This document shows, in pieces, positions 41,435 to 49,513 of a stretch of 64,000 nucleotides of DNA. Positions within the stretch are counted from its first letter, which is position 1, and each line of letters starts with the position of its first letter. Under the pieces are notes generated by a model that was not told the DNA's origin, searched no databases, and saw only the letters and a list, made by a program, of their open reading frames with translations. The stretch comes from Microbacterium sp. 1S1 (GTDB lineage: Bacteria > Actinomycetota > Actinomycetes > Actinomycetales > Microbacteriaceae). The stretch is from NCBI RefSeq assembly GCF_008271365.1, contig NZ_CP043430.1:682001-746000 (forward strand), written 5' to 3'. The position numbers and the translations under genes were made by a program.

Positions 41435-42441
41435 GACCGGACGGCGGCGGCGAGGCTCTGGATCGCGTCACTCATCCACTCAGAGTACGACGATCCGTCC
41501 TCGAGCAGCTCCGTGAAGGCGACCACGGGCACCCCGGCGTCCTCGGCAGCCTTCTCGACGCGCTCGGTCTCGGCGCCGCCGGTCTGGGCGTTGGTGAGCA
41601 CGGCGGTCACCTCGCCGGACGCGACGACCCGGAGCGCCTCGAGCAGGACGGCCGGGGCGACGTCGCTGCCCTCTTCCACCGACTCGGCGAAGCCCTCCGG
41701 CGTGACATCGGTGAGCCCGGCGGCAGTGGCGAGGTAGCCCGGCAGCGGCTCGGTCATGAGCACGGTCGCACCGGCGGCGTCCGCCTTGATCGCCTCCAGG
41801 TCGCCCTCGAAGCCCTCGAGTTCCGCGACGAGCTCGTCCGCGTTCGTGCCGAAGGTGTCGGCGCCGTCCGGGTCGATCTCGGCGAGCTCGTCGGCGATGG
41901 CCTCGACGACGTGGATCATCGTGTGCGGGTCGAACCAGACGTGCTCGTTGAAGCCCTCGATGTGGTCGTGTCCGGCATGCTCGTCCTCGCCCTCGGCGTG
42001 TCCGTGGTCGTGCGGCTCCTCCGTCGCGGCTGCGTCGTCGGCGTGATCGTGGCCTTCGTCGTCCTCATGGCCGTCGTTGCCGGGGTAATCGTGCGAGAAC
42101 TCCACGGCGGTGACGACGTGCGGATCCTGCGCGTCCTGAAGGAGGCTGTCGACGAACGCGTCGTACCCACCGCCGTTTTCCACCACGAGGTCGGCCTTCT
42201 GCAGCGTGAGGCGGTCGCGGGCGCTCGCCTCGTAGGAGTGCGGATCCTGCGACGCGGAGTCGATGATCGAGGTGACCTCGACCCGGTCGCCGCCGATCCG
42301 GGCGGCGAGGTCACCGTAGACGTTGGTGCTCGCGACGACCGTCACCGTTCCGTCGTCCGCCGCGCCCGGGGCGCTCGAGCAGCCGGCCAGGGAGAGGGCG
42401 GCGACGGAGGCGAGCGTGAGGGCGAGGGCGGGCTTCTTCAT
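41431..42441 (-). CDS. znuA: Zinc-binding lipoprotein of the ABC importer
   Basis: The 336-residue protein has a lipoprotein signal (LSLAGC, C21) and the cluster A-I solute-binding fold of metal importers: VVASTNVYGDLAARIGGD, metal ligand H68 in DPHSYE, VWFDPHTM with later His ligands (H167, H173), and GVPVVAFTELL near the end. A His/Asp-rich loop at about 117-160 with a dozen histidines is the mark of zinc-specific ZnuA. It captures zinc outside the membrane for ZnuBC. A Zur-type palindrome lies in its promoter, and the -10 box is 6 nt before the ATG. Confidence 0.92.
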   Translation of the reverse strand: MKKPALALTLASVAALSLAGCSSAPGAADDGTVTVVASTNVYGDLAARIGGDRVEVTSIIDSASQDPHSYEASARDRLTLQKADLVVENGGGYDAFVDSLLQDAQDPHVVTAVEFSHDYPGNDGHEDDEGHDHADDAAATEEPHDHGHAEGEDEHAGHDHIEGFNEHVWFDPHTMIHVVEAIADELAEIDPDGADTFGTNADELVAELEGFEGDLEAIKADAAGATVLMTEPLPGYLATAAGLTDVTPEGFAESVEEGSDVAPAVLLEALRVVASGEVTAVLTNAQTGGAETERVEKAAEDAGVPVVAFTELLEDGSSYSEWMSDAIQSLAAAVRS

Positions 42442-42447
42442 GATCCC

Positions 42448-42477
42448 ACTCTAAACGCTAATGAGAACCATTATCAA
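42448..42477 (-). promoter_or_regulatory. znuA promoter with Zur-type operator
   Basis: On the minus strand TTGATA (42472-42477) and TAGAGT (42448-42453) form -35 and -10 boxes 18 bp apart. The plus-strand sequence TAATGAGAACCATTATCA (42459-42476) is an imperfect palindrome close to the TGA-AA-N3-TT-TCA Zur consensus and fills the spacer. The -10 box is 6 nt before the znuA ATG, so the mRNA should be leaderless and repressed by zinc-loaded Zur. Confidence 0.8.
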
Positions 42478-42499
42478 ACCGGCCCTCGCCCTTCGCGGC

Positions 42500-44191
42500 T
42501 CAACTCCCGAGCGGCCCGGGGGCGATCCACGCCGTGGCCTCGCCGGGAAGCTCGGACCCGTCGAGCGGCACCGTCGACAGCACGGCGTCCTCTGCAGCGC
42601 GTCCCAGGTCGAACGGTGCCGTGCCGAAGTTCGTCACGACCTCCCAGCCGTTCGGACGGCGGAACCGCAGGACGTCCTCCCGACCGGTGTCGACCCACTC
42701 CAGGGTTTCGCCGGTCTGCAGCAGCCGCCGCAGGCGCAGTGCCTCGCGGTAGAGGTTGAGGGTGGAGGCCGGGTCGGCGTCCTCCACCTCAACGGCATGC
42801 TGCGCGAACCAGGCGGGCTGCGGCAGATGCGCCCCGGCGGCGCCGAAACCGTACGAACTCCCGGACGCCGTCCACGGCAGGGGCACACGGCAACCGTCGC
42901 GACCGAGGCCGTCGAAGTCCGCCCCGCGGAAGAACCCCGGGTCCTGACGCTGCTCGGGGGCGATCTCCGCGACCTCGTGCAGGCCGAGCTCCTCGCCCTG
43001 ATAGAGGTAGGCGCTGCCGGGGAGCCCGAGCAGCAGGAGGGTCGCCGCGTGGGCCCGACGGAGACCACCCTCGCGGTCGATTCCCTCCTCGGGGCCACCC
43101 GCACGCACCCACTCCGTGCCCTGCTTGACCGCGCGACCGCGCAGGGGCGGCAGGCCGTAGCGGGTGGCGTGCCTGGTCACATCGTGGTTCGACAGCACCC
43201 AGGTCGTCGAGGACCCGGCCGCCTGCGCCTGAGCGAGGTTGTCGGCGATGATGCGCTGGAAGTCCGCCGCGTCGAAGTCTGCCACGAGCAGATCGAAGTT
43301 GAAGGCCTGCCCGAGCCCTTCCGCGGAAGCGTACGTCGCGCGGCGTTCCGGGGTCTCCACCCACGCCTCGGCGACGGCGGTGCGCGGCGGGTCGTATTCG
43401 TTGAAGACCGCGCGCCACTGCGCGTAGATCTCGTGCACGTCGTCGCGGTCGATCATCGGGTGTGTGCCGGAGGTGCGGTCCATCGCGTCGAGCTCGGCGC
43501 GCGACGGCAGCGGCTCAGTGAGGTCCTTCGTCAGCATGTGCGCCACATCGATGCGGAATCCGTCCACGCCGCGGTCCGACCAGAAGCGGAGCGTCGTGAG
43601 GAAGTCCTCGCGCACCTCCGGGTGGTCCCAGTTCAGGTCGGGCTGCTCGACGGCGAAGTTGTGCAGGTACCACTGGCCGTCCGCAACGCGCTCCCAGGCG
43701 CTGCCGCCGAAGACCGAGACCCAGTCGGTGGGCGGCTCGGTGCCGCCGGGACCGGTGCCCTCGCGGAAGATGTAGCGCTCCCTGGCGGCGGAGCCGCGGC
43801 CGGCCGCCAGCGCCTCCTGGAACCACGCGTGCCGGTCGGAGGTGTGGTTCGGGACGATGTCGACGACCACGCGGATGCCCCGCGCATGCAGCGCCTCGAC
43901 CATGGCGTCGAAGTCGTCGAGGGTGCCGAGCCGGGGGTCGACGTTCCGGTAGTCCGCCACGTCGTAGCCGCCGTCGGCAAGTTCGGACGGGTAGAACGGG
44001 CTCAGCCAGACCGCATCGATGCCGAGCTCGGCGAGGTAGTCGGCGCGGGACACGATGCCGGGGATGTCGCCCAGTCCGTCTCCATCGGCGTCGGCGAAGC
44101 TGCGCGGATAGATCTGGTACACGGCGGCCTGACGCCACCAGGTCGCGGTCTTGTCGTCTTCGCGGGTCGGGGTGAGCAGCGAATCGGTCAT
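42500..44191 (-). CDS. GH13 alpha-glucosidase
   Basis: The 563-residue protein is a GH13 retaining glycosidase: AVYQIYPRSFADADGDGLGDIPGI, VVDIVPNHTSD, the nucleophile D215 in GFRIDVAHM, the acid/base E275 in VAEAWV, and D337 in LSNHDVTR. DGDGLGDIPGI is usual in oligo-1,6-glucosidase, sucrose isomerase and alpha-glucosidase types. It should cleave imported alpha-glucosides in the cytosol; there is no signal peptide. It is last in an operon with a sugar ABC importer. The ATG at 44191 leaves an AAGGAG 12 nt upstream; an earlier ATG at 44245 would overlap the permease gene. Confidence 0.9.
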   Translation of the reverse strand: MTDSLLTPTREDDKTATWWRQAAVYQIYPRSFADADGDGLGDIPGIVSRADYLAELGIDAVWLSPFYPSELADGGYDVADYRNVDPRLGTLDDFDAMVEALHARGIRVVVDIVPNHTSDRHAWFQEALAAGRGSAARERYIFREGTGPGGTEPPTDWVSVFGGSAWERVADGQWYLHNFAVEQPDLNWDHPEVREDFLTTLRFWSDRGVDGFRIDVAHMLTKDLTEPLPSRAELDAMDRTSGTHPMIDRDDVHEIYAQWRAVFNEYDPPRTAVAEAWVETPERRATYASAEGLGQAFNFDLLVADFDAADFQRIIADNLAQAQAAGSSTTWVLSNHDVTRHATRYGLPPLRGRAVKQGTEWVRAGGPEEGIDREGGLRRAHAATLLLLGLPGSAYLYQGEELGLHEVAEIAPEQRQDPGFFRGADFDGLGRDGCRVPLPWTASGSSYGFGAAGAHLPQPAWFAQHAVEVEDADPASTLNLYREALRLRRLLQTGETLEWVDTGREDVLRFRRPNGWEVVTNFGTAPFDLGRAAEDAVLSTVPLDGSELPGEATAWIAPGPLGS

Positions 44192-44228
44192 GAGGAAGAG
44201 GCTCTCCTTGTCTCTTGCGGGGGTCGGG

Positions 44229-45107
44229 TCAGCCCTTGACGGCACCCTGCGTGACGCCCTCCATCACCCAGCGCTGAGTGAAGAGGTAGGCGACGATCGC
44301 GGGCGCCATGGCCATCAGGTACGAGGCGAAGGCGACGTTGTAGTTGTTGCTGAACTGGTTCTGGAAGAGGTTCTGCCGCACCGGGAGCGTCTGCAGCGCC
44401 GGGTCCGAGATGATGAGCGACGGCATCATGAAGTCGTTCCAGGCGTAGAGGAACGCGAAGATCCCCACGGTGGCGCTCATCGGCGCGAGCAGCGGGAAGA
44501 TCAGTCGCCAGAACGTCTGCCAGGTCGTCGCCCCGTCGATCCGCGCGCTCTCCTCCAGCTCGATCGGGATCGACCGCAGGAACGCGGTGAACAGCAGGAC
44601 GCTGAAGCTGAGCTGGAACATCGTCGCGAGGATGATGACGCCGAACGGGTTGTCGAGGCCGACGCGTCCGGTGAGCTGGATCTGCGGGAGTGCGACGACG
44701 GGGAACGGGATGAACATCGCCGCGAGCAGGTAGAAGAACGAGTACCGGAACAGCCGGCGGTCCCAGTTGCGCACGATCGCGTACGACGCGAAGGCCGCGA
44801 GGACGATCGTCGCGATCACGGTTCCCGCCGTGACGAGCAGCGAGATCGCGGCGCCGACCGGGAACTTCGTCAGCGTCCACGCCTGCACGAACCCGTCGAT
44901 GCTGAAGGGGGCCGGCAGCGAGAACGCGTTGCCGTCGACCGCCTGCCCGGTGGTCTTGAACGCCATCGAGATCGTCACGTACAGCGGGATGAGGATCGTC
45001 GCCGTGCACAGGATGAGGATGATGGTGCCCGACCAGTTGACGCGCTCCATCTTCTGCCGCGTCCGGCGTCCGTCCGCGGGGATGGTGGTGAGGGTCTCCG
45101 TCGACAT
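44229..45107 (-). CDS. Sugar ABC transporter permease, MalG type
   Basis: The 292-residue protein has six helices and the permease EAA loop (IPIELEESARIDGATTWQTFWRLIFPLLAP) that docks the ATPase. It ends TQRWVMEGVTQGAVKG, a typical MalG-family terminus. With the MalF-type partner it forms the channel for an alpha-glucoside or oligosaccharide. Its ATG overlaps the partner's stop by 1 bp (TGATG). The operon has no ATPase gene, so a shared MsiK-like ATPase encoded elsewhere is likely, as usual in actinobacteria. Confidence 0.92.
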   Translation of the reverse strand: MSTETLTTIPADGRRTRQKMERVNWSGTIILILCTATILIPLYVTISMAFKTTGQAVDGNAFSLPAPFSIDGFVQAWTLTKFPVGAAISLLVTAGTVIATIVLAAFASYAIVRNWDRRLFRYSFFYLLAAMFIPFPVVALPQIQLTGRVGLDNPFGVIILATMFQLSFSVLLFTAFLRSIPIELEESARIDGATTWQTFWRLIFPLLAPMSATVGIFAFLYAWNDFMMPSLIISDPALQTLPVRQNLFQNQFSNNYNVAFASYLMAMAPAIVAYLFTQRWVMEGVTQGAVKG

Positions 45108-46039
45108 CAGAACGTGTTCCTTCCGCGGGTCAGCGAGAGCTGGAGGACGGAGATGAGCACGGCCACGATGAAGAAGATCGTGGCATTGGCCATCTGGTAG
45201 GCGTAGTCGCCGCCGTTGAAGCCCGCGATGATCGTCATCGCAACGCTGCGGGTGGCGGTGCCAGGGCCGCCGTTGGTGAGACCGACGATGATGTCGTAGG
45301 CGTTGAGGAAGCCCTTGAAGCCGAGGATCACGTTGATCACGACGTACCCGGCGACGAGGGGGATGGTGATCCGGGTGAGCTGCTGGGCACGACTGGCGCC
45401 GTCGATGCTCGCCGCCTCGTAGACCTCGCCCGGCACCGACAGGAGCCCGGCGATGTAGATGAGGAGGGTGCCGGGGACCGCCTGCCATGCGGTGACGATG
45501 ACGATCGCGACCCAGGCGAGATCGGGGTTCGCGAGCAGGCTCGTCTCCAGCCACGGGATGCCCGTGGCGGCCCCCGCGGCGGGGATCGAGTTCGAGAAGA
45601 GGAAGTTGAAGACGTAGGCGATGATGATGCCCGAGATGACCATCGGGATCACGAAGATGGTCCGCAGCCCGGTCTTGAACCGGATCCGGGAGGTGAGCCC
45701 GACTGCGAGCAGGAACGCGATGACGTTCACCACGATCACGGTCGCGATCGAGAACCCGAAGGTGAAGAGGTAGCTCTGCAGGATCGCCGGGTCGCTGAAC
45801 AGCGCGATGTAGTTCGTGAGCCCGTTGAAGCTCCACTCTCCGATGCCGATCGAGTCGGTGAAGCTGAAGAAGATGCCGACGACGCCGGGGACCGTGATCG
45901 CGAGCGTGAAGATCACCAGGGTCGGGAGCAGGAACAGGTAGTAGATCGGCTCGACGCGATGGGTGTGGCGGCGGATCTTCCGCTGCTGGCCGGTGACGAT
46001 CGCGGTGGTGCTGGTGTCGGTGGTCGTCGTGGTGCTCAT
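45107..46039 (-). CDS. Sugar ABC transporter permease, MalF type
   Basis: The 310-residue protein has six main helices and the EAA motif GEVYEAASIDGASRAQQLTRITIPLVAG. The N-terminal helix follows YYLFLLPTLVIFTLAITVPGVVGIFFSFTDS. It pairs with the MalG-type permease. A threonine-rich N terminus (MSTTTTTDTSTTAIV) precedes it. The ATG overlaps the binding-protein stop by 4 bp, so the first three genes are translationally coupled. Confidence 0.92.
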   Translation of the reverse strand: MSTTTTTDTSTTAIVTGQQRKIRRHTHRVEPIYYLFLLPTLVIFTLAITVPGVVGIFFSFTDSIGIGEWSFNGLTNYIALFSDPAILQSYLFTFGFSIATVIVVNVIAFLLAVGLTSRIRFKTGLRTIFVIPMVISGIIIAYVFNFLFSNSIPAAGAATGIPWLETSLLANPDLAWVAIVIVTAWQAVPGTLLIYIAGLLSVPGEVYEAASIDGASRAQQLTRITIPLVAGYVVINVILGFKGFLNAYDIIVGLTNGGPGTATRSVAMTIIAGFNGGDYAYQMANATIFFIVAVLISVLQLSLTRGRNTF

Positions 46040-47364
46040 GACGCGGACTCCTCCGTCTCGGCCGACGCGGAATCCTCGGAGCTCGGGATGGGGGCGCGGA
46101 AGGCGATGCGAGCCCAGTCCGCGTCCATGGTGCGGAGGATGGATGACGGCGCGGCACCGAGGACCATGGCCTGCGCGTAGTTGAAGATCGGCAGGGTCTT
46201 CGGCACGAGCACCGAGGGCCCCTGATAGATCCGGCCCTCGTCGTAGTACTCGATCATGCCCTCGACGCGCGGGTCGTCCGGCGGAGCCGCGTCGGTCGTC
46301 GGGGTGAACCCGAGCTGTGAGGCGTTGTACTCCTCGATGTTCTCGGGGAGGTAGAGGTACTCCAGGAAGTCGCGCGCGGCCTCCTGATGCTGGGACTCCT
46401 CCGGGATCATGACCGCGAGGTCCATGTTGACCCGGACGGCCAGGTCGTCCGGGTCATCGGTCATCGGCAGCGGGAAGGTGCCGAGATCGAGGTCGGGGTC
46501 GGTCTTGGCGATCTCGCTGAACGCCCACGGACCCTGGAGGTACATCGCGGCCTCCCCCTTCGCGAAAGCGAGGTTCCCGTCTCCGTACGCGCGGCTCGCG
46601 GCGTCCTCGTTCGTGTACTCGTTCGCGAGCTGGATCATCTTGTCCATCGGCTCCGCGAAGTCCTTCTCGAAGGAGACCTCCGAGTCCGGTCCCACCTCGG
46701 TGCCCTCGGCGGCGAGCGCATCGAAGAACGCCAACACGTCGAGCGAGCCGCCGACCGCGTAGTCGTACCACCCCTGCCCCACGGTCCAGTCGTCCTTGAA
46801 GGTGCCGTAGAACGGGTCGATGCCGGCCTCGCGGAGGGTGTCACTGACGGCGATGAGCTCGTCCCACGTCTGCGGCACCTCCAGACCCTGCTCGTCGAAG
46901 ATCTGCTTGTTGTAGATGACGGACGCGGCCATGACGGAGTAAGGCAGTGCGCTCGTGCGCCCCTCGCACGAGCCGTACTGGTCCATGAGCGGCTGCAGGT
47001 CCTCGCGGATCCCGGCGGCAGCGTCGGTGTCGGAGAGGTCGGTGAGGGCGCAGCGCTGCACGAACCGGGCGACCTCGTAGTTGTAGTTGGCGAGCATGAT
47101 GTCGGGCGGGTTGCCGCGGACGAAGCTCGCGGAGACGACGTCGACACCGGACGTGTCGATCTCCACCCGCACGTCGTCCTGCGAGGCGTTGTACTCCGCG
47201 ACGAGCTCCGTCATGAAGGGGATCGCCTCGCGTTTGCTGAACGTGAAGCGGATCGTCTCCGCTCCCCCGCCCGCGGCGCAGCTCGTGAGCGCAGCGCCGG
47301 TCAGCACGAGGCCGACCGCTCCGGCGGTCCAGCGCACCGCCCGTGATCGTGTTTCAGACACCAT
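46036..47364 (-). CDS. Sugar-binding lipoprotein of an ABC importer
   Basis: The 442-residue protein has a lipoprotein signal (TGAALTSC) and the cluster-D/family-1 solute-binding fold: FTFSKREAIPFMTELVAEYNASQDDVRVEI, PYSVMAASVIYNKQIFDEQGLEVPQTWDELI, FAKGEAAMYLQGPWAFSEI. It captures an oligosaccharide outside the membrane; the GH13 partner suggests an alpha-glucoside such as maltose, isomaltose or sucrose. It is the first gene of the operon, with a GGAGGACG ribosome site and a ROK-type operator upstream. The Glu/Ser-rich C terminus is unusual but not conserved. Confidence 0.9.
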   Translation of the reverse strand: MVSETRSRAVRWTAGAVGLVLTGAALTSCAAGGGAETIRFTFSKREAIPFMTELVAEYNASQDDVRVEIDTSGVDVVSASFVRGNPPDIMLANYNYEVARFVQRCALTDLSDTDAAAGIREDLQPLMDQYGSCEGRTSALPYSVMAASVIYNKQIFDEQGLEVPQTWDELIAVSDTLREAGIDPFYGTFKDDWTVGQGWYDYAVGGSLDVLAFFDALAAEGTEVGPDSEVSFEKDFAEPMDKMIQLANEYTNEDAASRAYGDGNLAFAKGEAAMYLQGPWAFSEIAKTDPDLDLGTFPLPMTDDPDDLAVRVNMDLAVMIPEESQHQEAARDFLEYLYLPENIEEYNASQLGFTPTTDAAPPDDPRVEGMIEYYDEGRIYQGPSVLVPKTLPIFNYAQAMVLGAAPSSILRTMDADWARIAFRAPIPSSEDSASAETEESAS

Positions 47365-47377
47365 CGTCCTCCGGACC

Positions 47378-47400
47378 TTAGATCGAATGACTAAATCTAA
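47378..47400. promoter_or_regulatory. Candidate ROK operator of the glucoside operon
   Basis: TTAGAT and ATCTAA (47378-47383 and 47395-47400) are 11 bp apart, and the minus strand also reads TTTAGT-N6-ATCTAA, close to NagC/XylR-type ROK sites. It lies between the binding-protein gene and the divergent ROK gene and could control both. Confidence 0.55.
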
Positions 47401-47460
47401 TGAGCGAATCTACTCGCACGAGATGTACTCTCTCATTCGGACGACAGGAAGGCAAGCGGC

Positions 47461-48681
47461 GTGGCAGATGTCTCGACGGGGCTCGGCACCGGGCGCGCCA
47501 GCGTGGGCGCCGTGCTCGACTTCGCCTGGACGGCGGGCGAGTTCACCGCGACGGACGCGATGACCGCGACGTCGCTGACCCGCTCGACGGCGATCGACGC
47601 GATCGAGACGCTCCTCGGCGCCGAGGTCCTGCGTGAGCTCCCCAATGCCAGGGCGGCCGGCGACTATCGCTCGGGGCGTCCCGCGCGCCGCTTCGCCCTC
47701 GCGGTCGACCTCGGTGTGGTCATCGGCCTCGACGCCGGAGACACCCACCTGGCGGTGACGGTCGCCGATCTGCTCGACCGCACGCTCGTCCACCACCGGG
47801 TCGACCTCGACCCCGCCCAGACCGCGGACGATCGTCGGGCGACGATCCTGCGGCACCTCGCCGCCGCCAGGGACGAGGCCGGGGTGTCGCCCGAGCGCGT
47901 GCTCGCGGTGTGCGCCGGCGTCGCCGCCCCCGTGAACCGCGACGGCATCTCTCCCCCTCACCCCGACGGCTTCTGGGAGCGCACGAACCCCGGCCTCGCG
48001 GACGCGCTGCGCGACTGGGCTCCCGTCGTCCAGGTCAAGAACGACGCGCAGCTCGCGGCCATCGCCGAGGGCGCGCTCGGGGGCGCCATCGGCTGCCGCG
48101 ACTACGTGGCGCTGCTCGCCGGCGAGCGGTTCGGCGGAGGCGTCGTCGTCGACGGACACGTGCTGCACGGAGCGCACGGTGGTGTCGGCGAGGGCGTGGT
48201 GTTCGACCACATCGTCGGCGTCGGCTCGGCGGTGGGCCTCCGATACGCGCTGGAGGAGCAGGCCAGGGGCGCCGTCGAGGACGGGGACGCACCCTCGGAG
48301 GGGACCCTCGGTCGGCTCGTGGCGGACGGGCCCGTCGACCCCCGGCTGGTGCTGACGCTCGCCTCTTCCGGAGACCCCGACGCCCTCCGGGTGACGGAGC
48401 GGGTGGGAGCCACTCTCGCCCGCGTAGTCGGCGTGCTCGGCAGCATGTACGACCCTGCGCGCGTCATCGTCTGCGGGGCCGTCGCCGAGAGCATCGAACC
48501 CGTGCTGGCCGCCGCCCGCCGGATCCTTCCCGAGGAGTTGCACCTCCCGGCACCCGAGATCATCGCCTCGACGCTCGGCGCGGAGGTCGTGTCGGCCGGC
48601 GCGGTCGCGACCGCCCGGAAAGCGGCACGAGAGCGCGCCGTCCCCCGCCTCGCGGAGCAGCGCCTCTCGGCCACCGTCTGA
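47461..48681 (+). CDS. ROK-family transcriptional repressor
   Basis: The 406-residue protein joins an N-terminal winged HTH (VGAVLDFAWTAGEFTATDAMTATSLTRSTAIDAIETLLGAEVLREL) to a ROK sugar-kinase-like domain (GLDAGDTHLAVTVADL, VKNDAQLAAIAEGALGGA, GGGVVVDGHVLHGAHGGVGEG). The CxCGxxGC zinc motif of many ROK proteins is absent. It probably represses the divergent glucoside operon until a sugar binds. The GTG start has an AGGAAGG ribosome site. The C-terminal half keeps the ATPase fold with GAVAESIEPVLAAARRI. Confidence 0.88.
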   Translation: MADVSTGLGTGRASVGAVLDFAWTAGEFTATDAMTATSLTRSTAIDAIETLLGAEVLRELPNARAAGDYRSGRPARRFALAVDLGVVIGLDAGDTHLAVTVADLLDRTLVHHRVDLDPAQTADDRRATILRHLAAARDEAGVSPERVLAVCAGVAAPVNRDGISPPHPDGFWERTNPGLADALRDWAPVVQVKNDAQLAAIAEGALGGAIGCRDYVALLAGERFGGGVVVDGHVLHGAHGGVGEGVVFDHIVGVGSAVGLRYALEEQARGAVEDGDAPSEGTLGRLVADGPVDPRLVLTLASSGDPDALRVTERVGATLARVVGVLGSMYDPARVIVCGAVAESIEPVLAAARRILPEELHLPAPEIIASTLGAEVVSAGAVATARKAARERAVPRLAEQRLSATV

Positions 48682-48810
48682 CGCCGACACAGGCCGACAC
48701 GCGACATCAGGCGGCACTGCCCCTGGCTGCCTGTCGCGGCGCGTTTGCCTGTCACTCGCAGGTGCTGGACGCCGTCCATCATCCCCACCCCGGTCGGGTA
48801 TGTTCGACTC

Positions 48811-49155
48811 ATGGGAACAATCCAGTACGGCGGTGGGAGCGAGATCCACATCGAAGACCGTGCACTCGCACATCTCAAGGTCGCCATCTCGACCAAGCTC
48901 CGCCGCAACGAGAGCTTCACGCTCTCCTGGAGGCACCCAGAGGGGGACGCGTCCGGTCGTTCGACGATCTGGCTGCACCCGTCGATCCCGCTCCGTTTCG
49001 TCTTCGACGAGGCGGAGACACCTCAGCTCAATGCGAAGTGGATCCAGACCCTGATGATCGAGGCCAGCTCGTCGAGCGGAATCACCCTCGTCGACGAGGT
49101 CATCGACGGTCCGGGGGAGCTGGATTCCTCTCCCGTGCCTGCCGGCGCCCTCTGA
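48811..49155 (+). CDS. DUF7882-type small protein
   Basis: The 114-residue protein follows a Microbacteriaceae family I recall as DUF7882, often mislabelled ATP-dependent DNA ligase: MGTIQYGGGSEIHIEDRALAHLKVAISTKLRRNESFTLSW, then GRSTIWLHPSIPLRFVF and WIQTLMIEASSSSGITLV. No ligase motif is present. It is an all-beta/alpha protein with no known role. The ATG is 6 nt after TATGTT, so it is probably leaderless. A convergent small gene ends 31 bp downstream. Confidence 0.75.
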   Translation: MGTIQYGGGSEIHIEDRALAHLKVAISTKLRRNESFTLSWRHPEGDASGRSTIWLHPSIPLRFVFDEAETPQLNAKWIQTLMIEASSSSGITLVDEVIDGPGELDSSPVPAGAL

Positions 49156-49186
49156 GGTCGGAGCGGTCCGCCACGGCTGAGGGCGG

Positions 49187-49459
49187 TTACATGTCCCAGT
49201 CGAAGAAGGCGGCCGTGTCGCTTTCGGCGTCCCCGGAGTCGTTCACCCGTTCCATGGAGACCACGACGCGAGAGCTCGCCGTGATCAGAACGCTGACGAG
49301 TCGCGAGGTGGTCGCGATGTCGACGAAGGTGGGTTCAGAGCGCGCCGCTGCCTCGATGCGATGCATGAGGTCGATGACGTCGTGCTCCGCCGACACGACG
49401 AAGTCATGACCGTCGATCTCGAAGTGCGCCCGCATCGTCCCCAGACTGCCCCGACTCAT
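49187..49459 (-). CDS. Small conserved-looking hypothetical protein
   Basis: The 90-residue protein (or 82 from an ATG at 49435, MRAHFEIDGHDFVV) is acidic and looks like a compact alpha/beta domain: HFEIDGHDFVVSAEHDVIDLMHRIEAAARSEPTFVDIATTSRLVSVLITASSRVVVSMERV. The strands and the FFDWDM end suggest a real protein. No family is recognised. It converges on the DUF7882 gene and lies 54 bp upstream of the E2 stop on the same strand. Confidence 0.6.
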   Translation of the reverse strand: MSRGSLGTMRAHFEIDGHDFVVSAEHDVIDLMHRIEAAARSEPTFVDIATTSRLVSVLITASSRVVVSMERVNDSGDAESDTAAFFDWDM

Positions 49460-49513
49460 CCCCCATCTTATGCGCGTGCATGAGGTGGGGTGAAGGGTAG
49501 CCTTCCTCGGCGA

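Noticed and set aside
42500..44245. Earlier start of the GH13 gene at 44245
   Set aside because: It would overlap the permease stop by 17 bp and add 18 residues not found in the family; ATG 44191 is preferred, though its ribosome site is distant.
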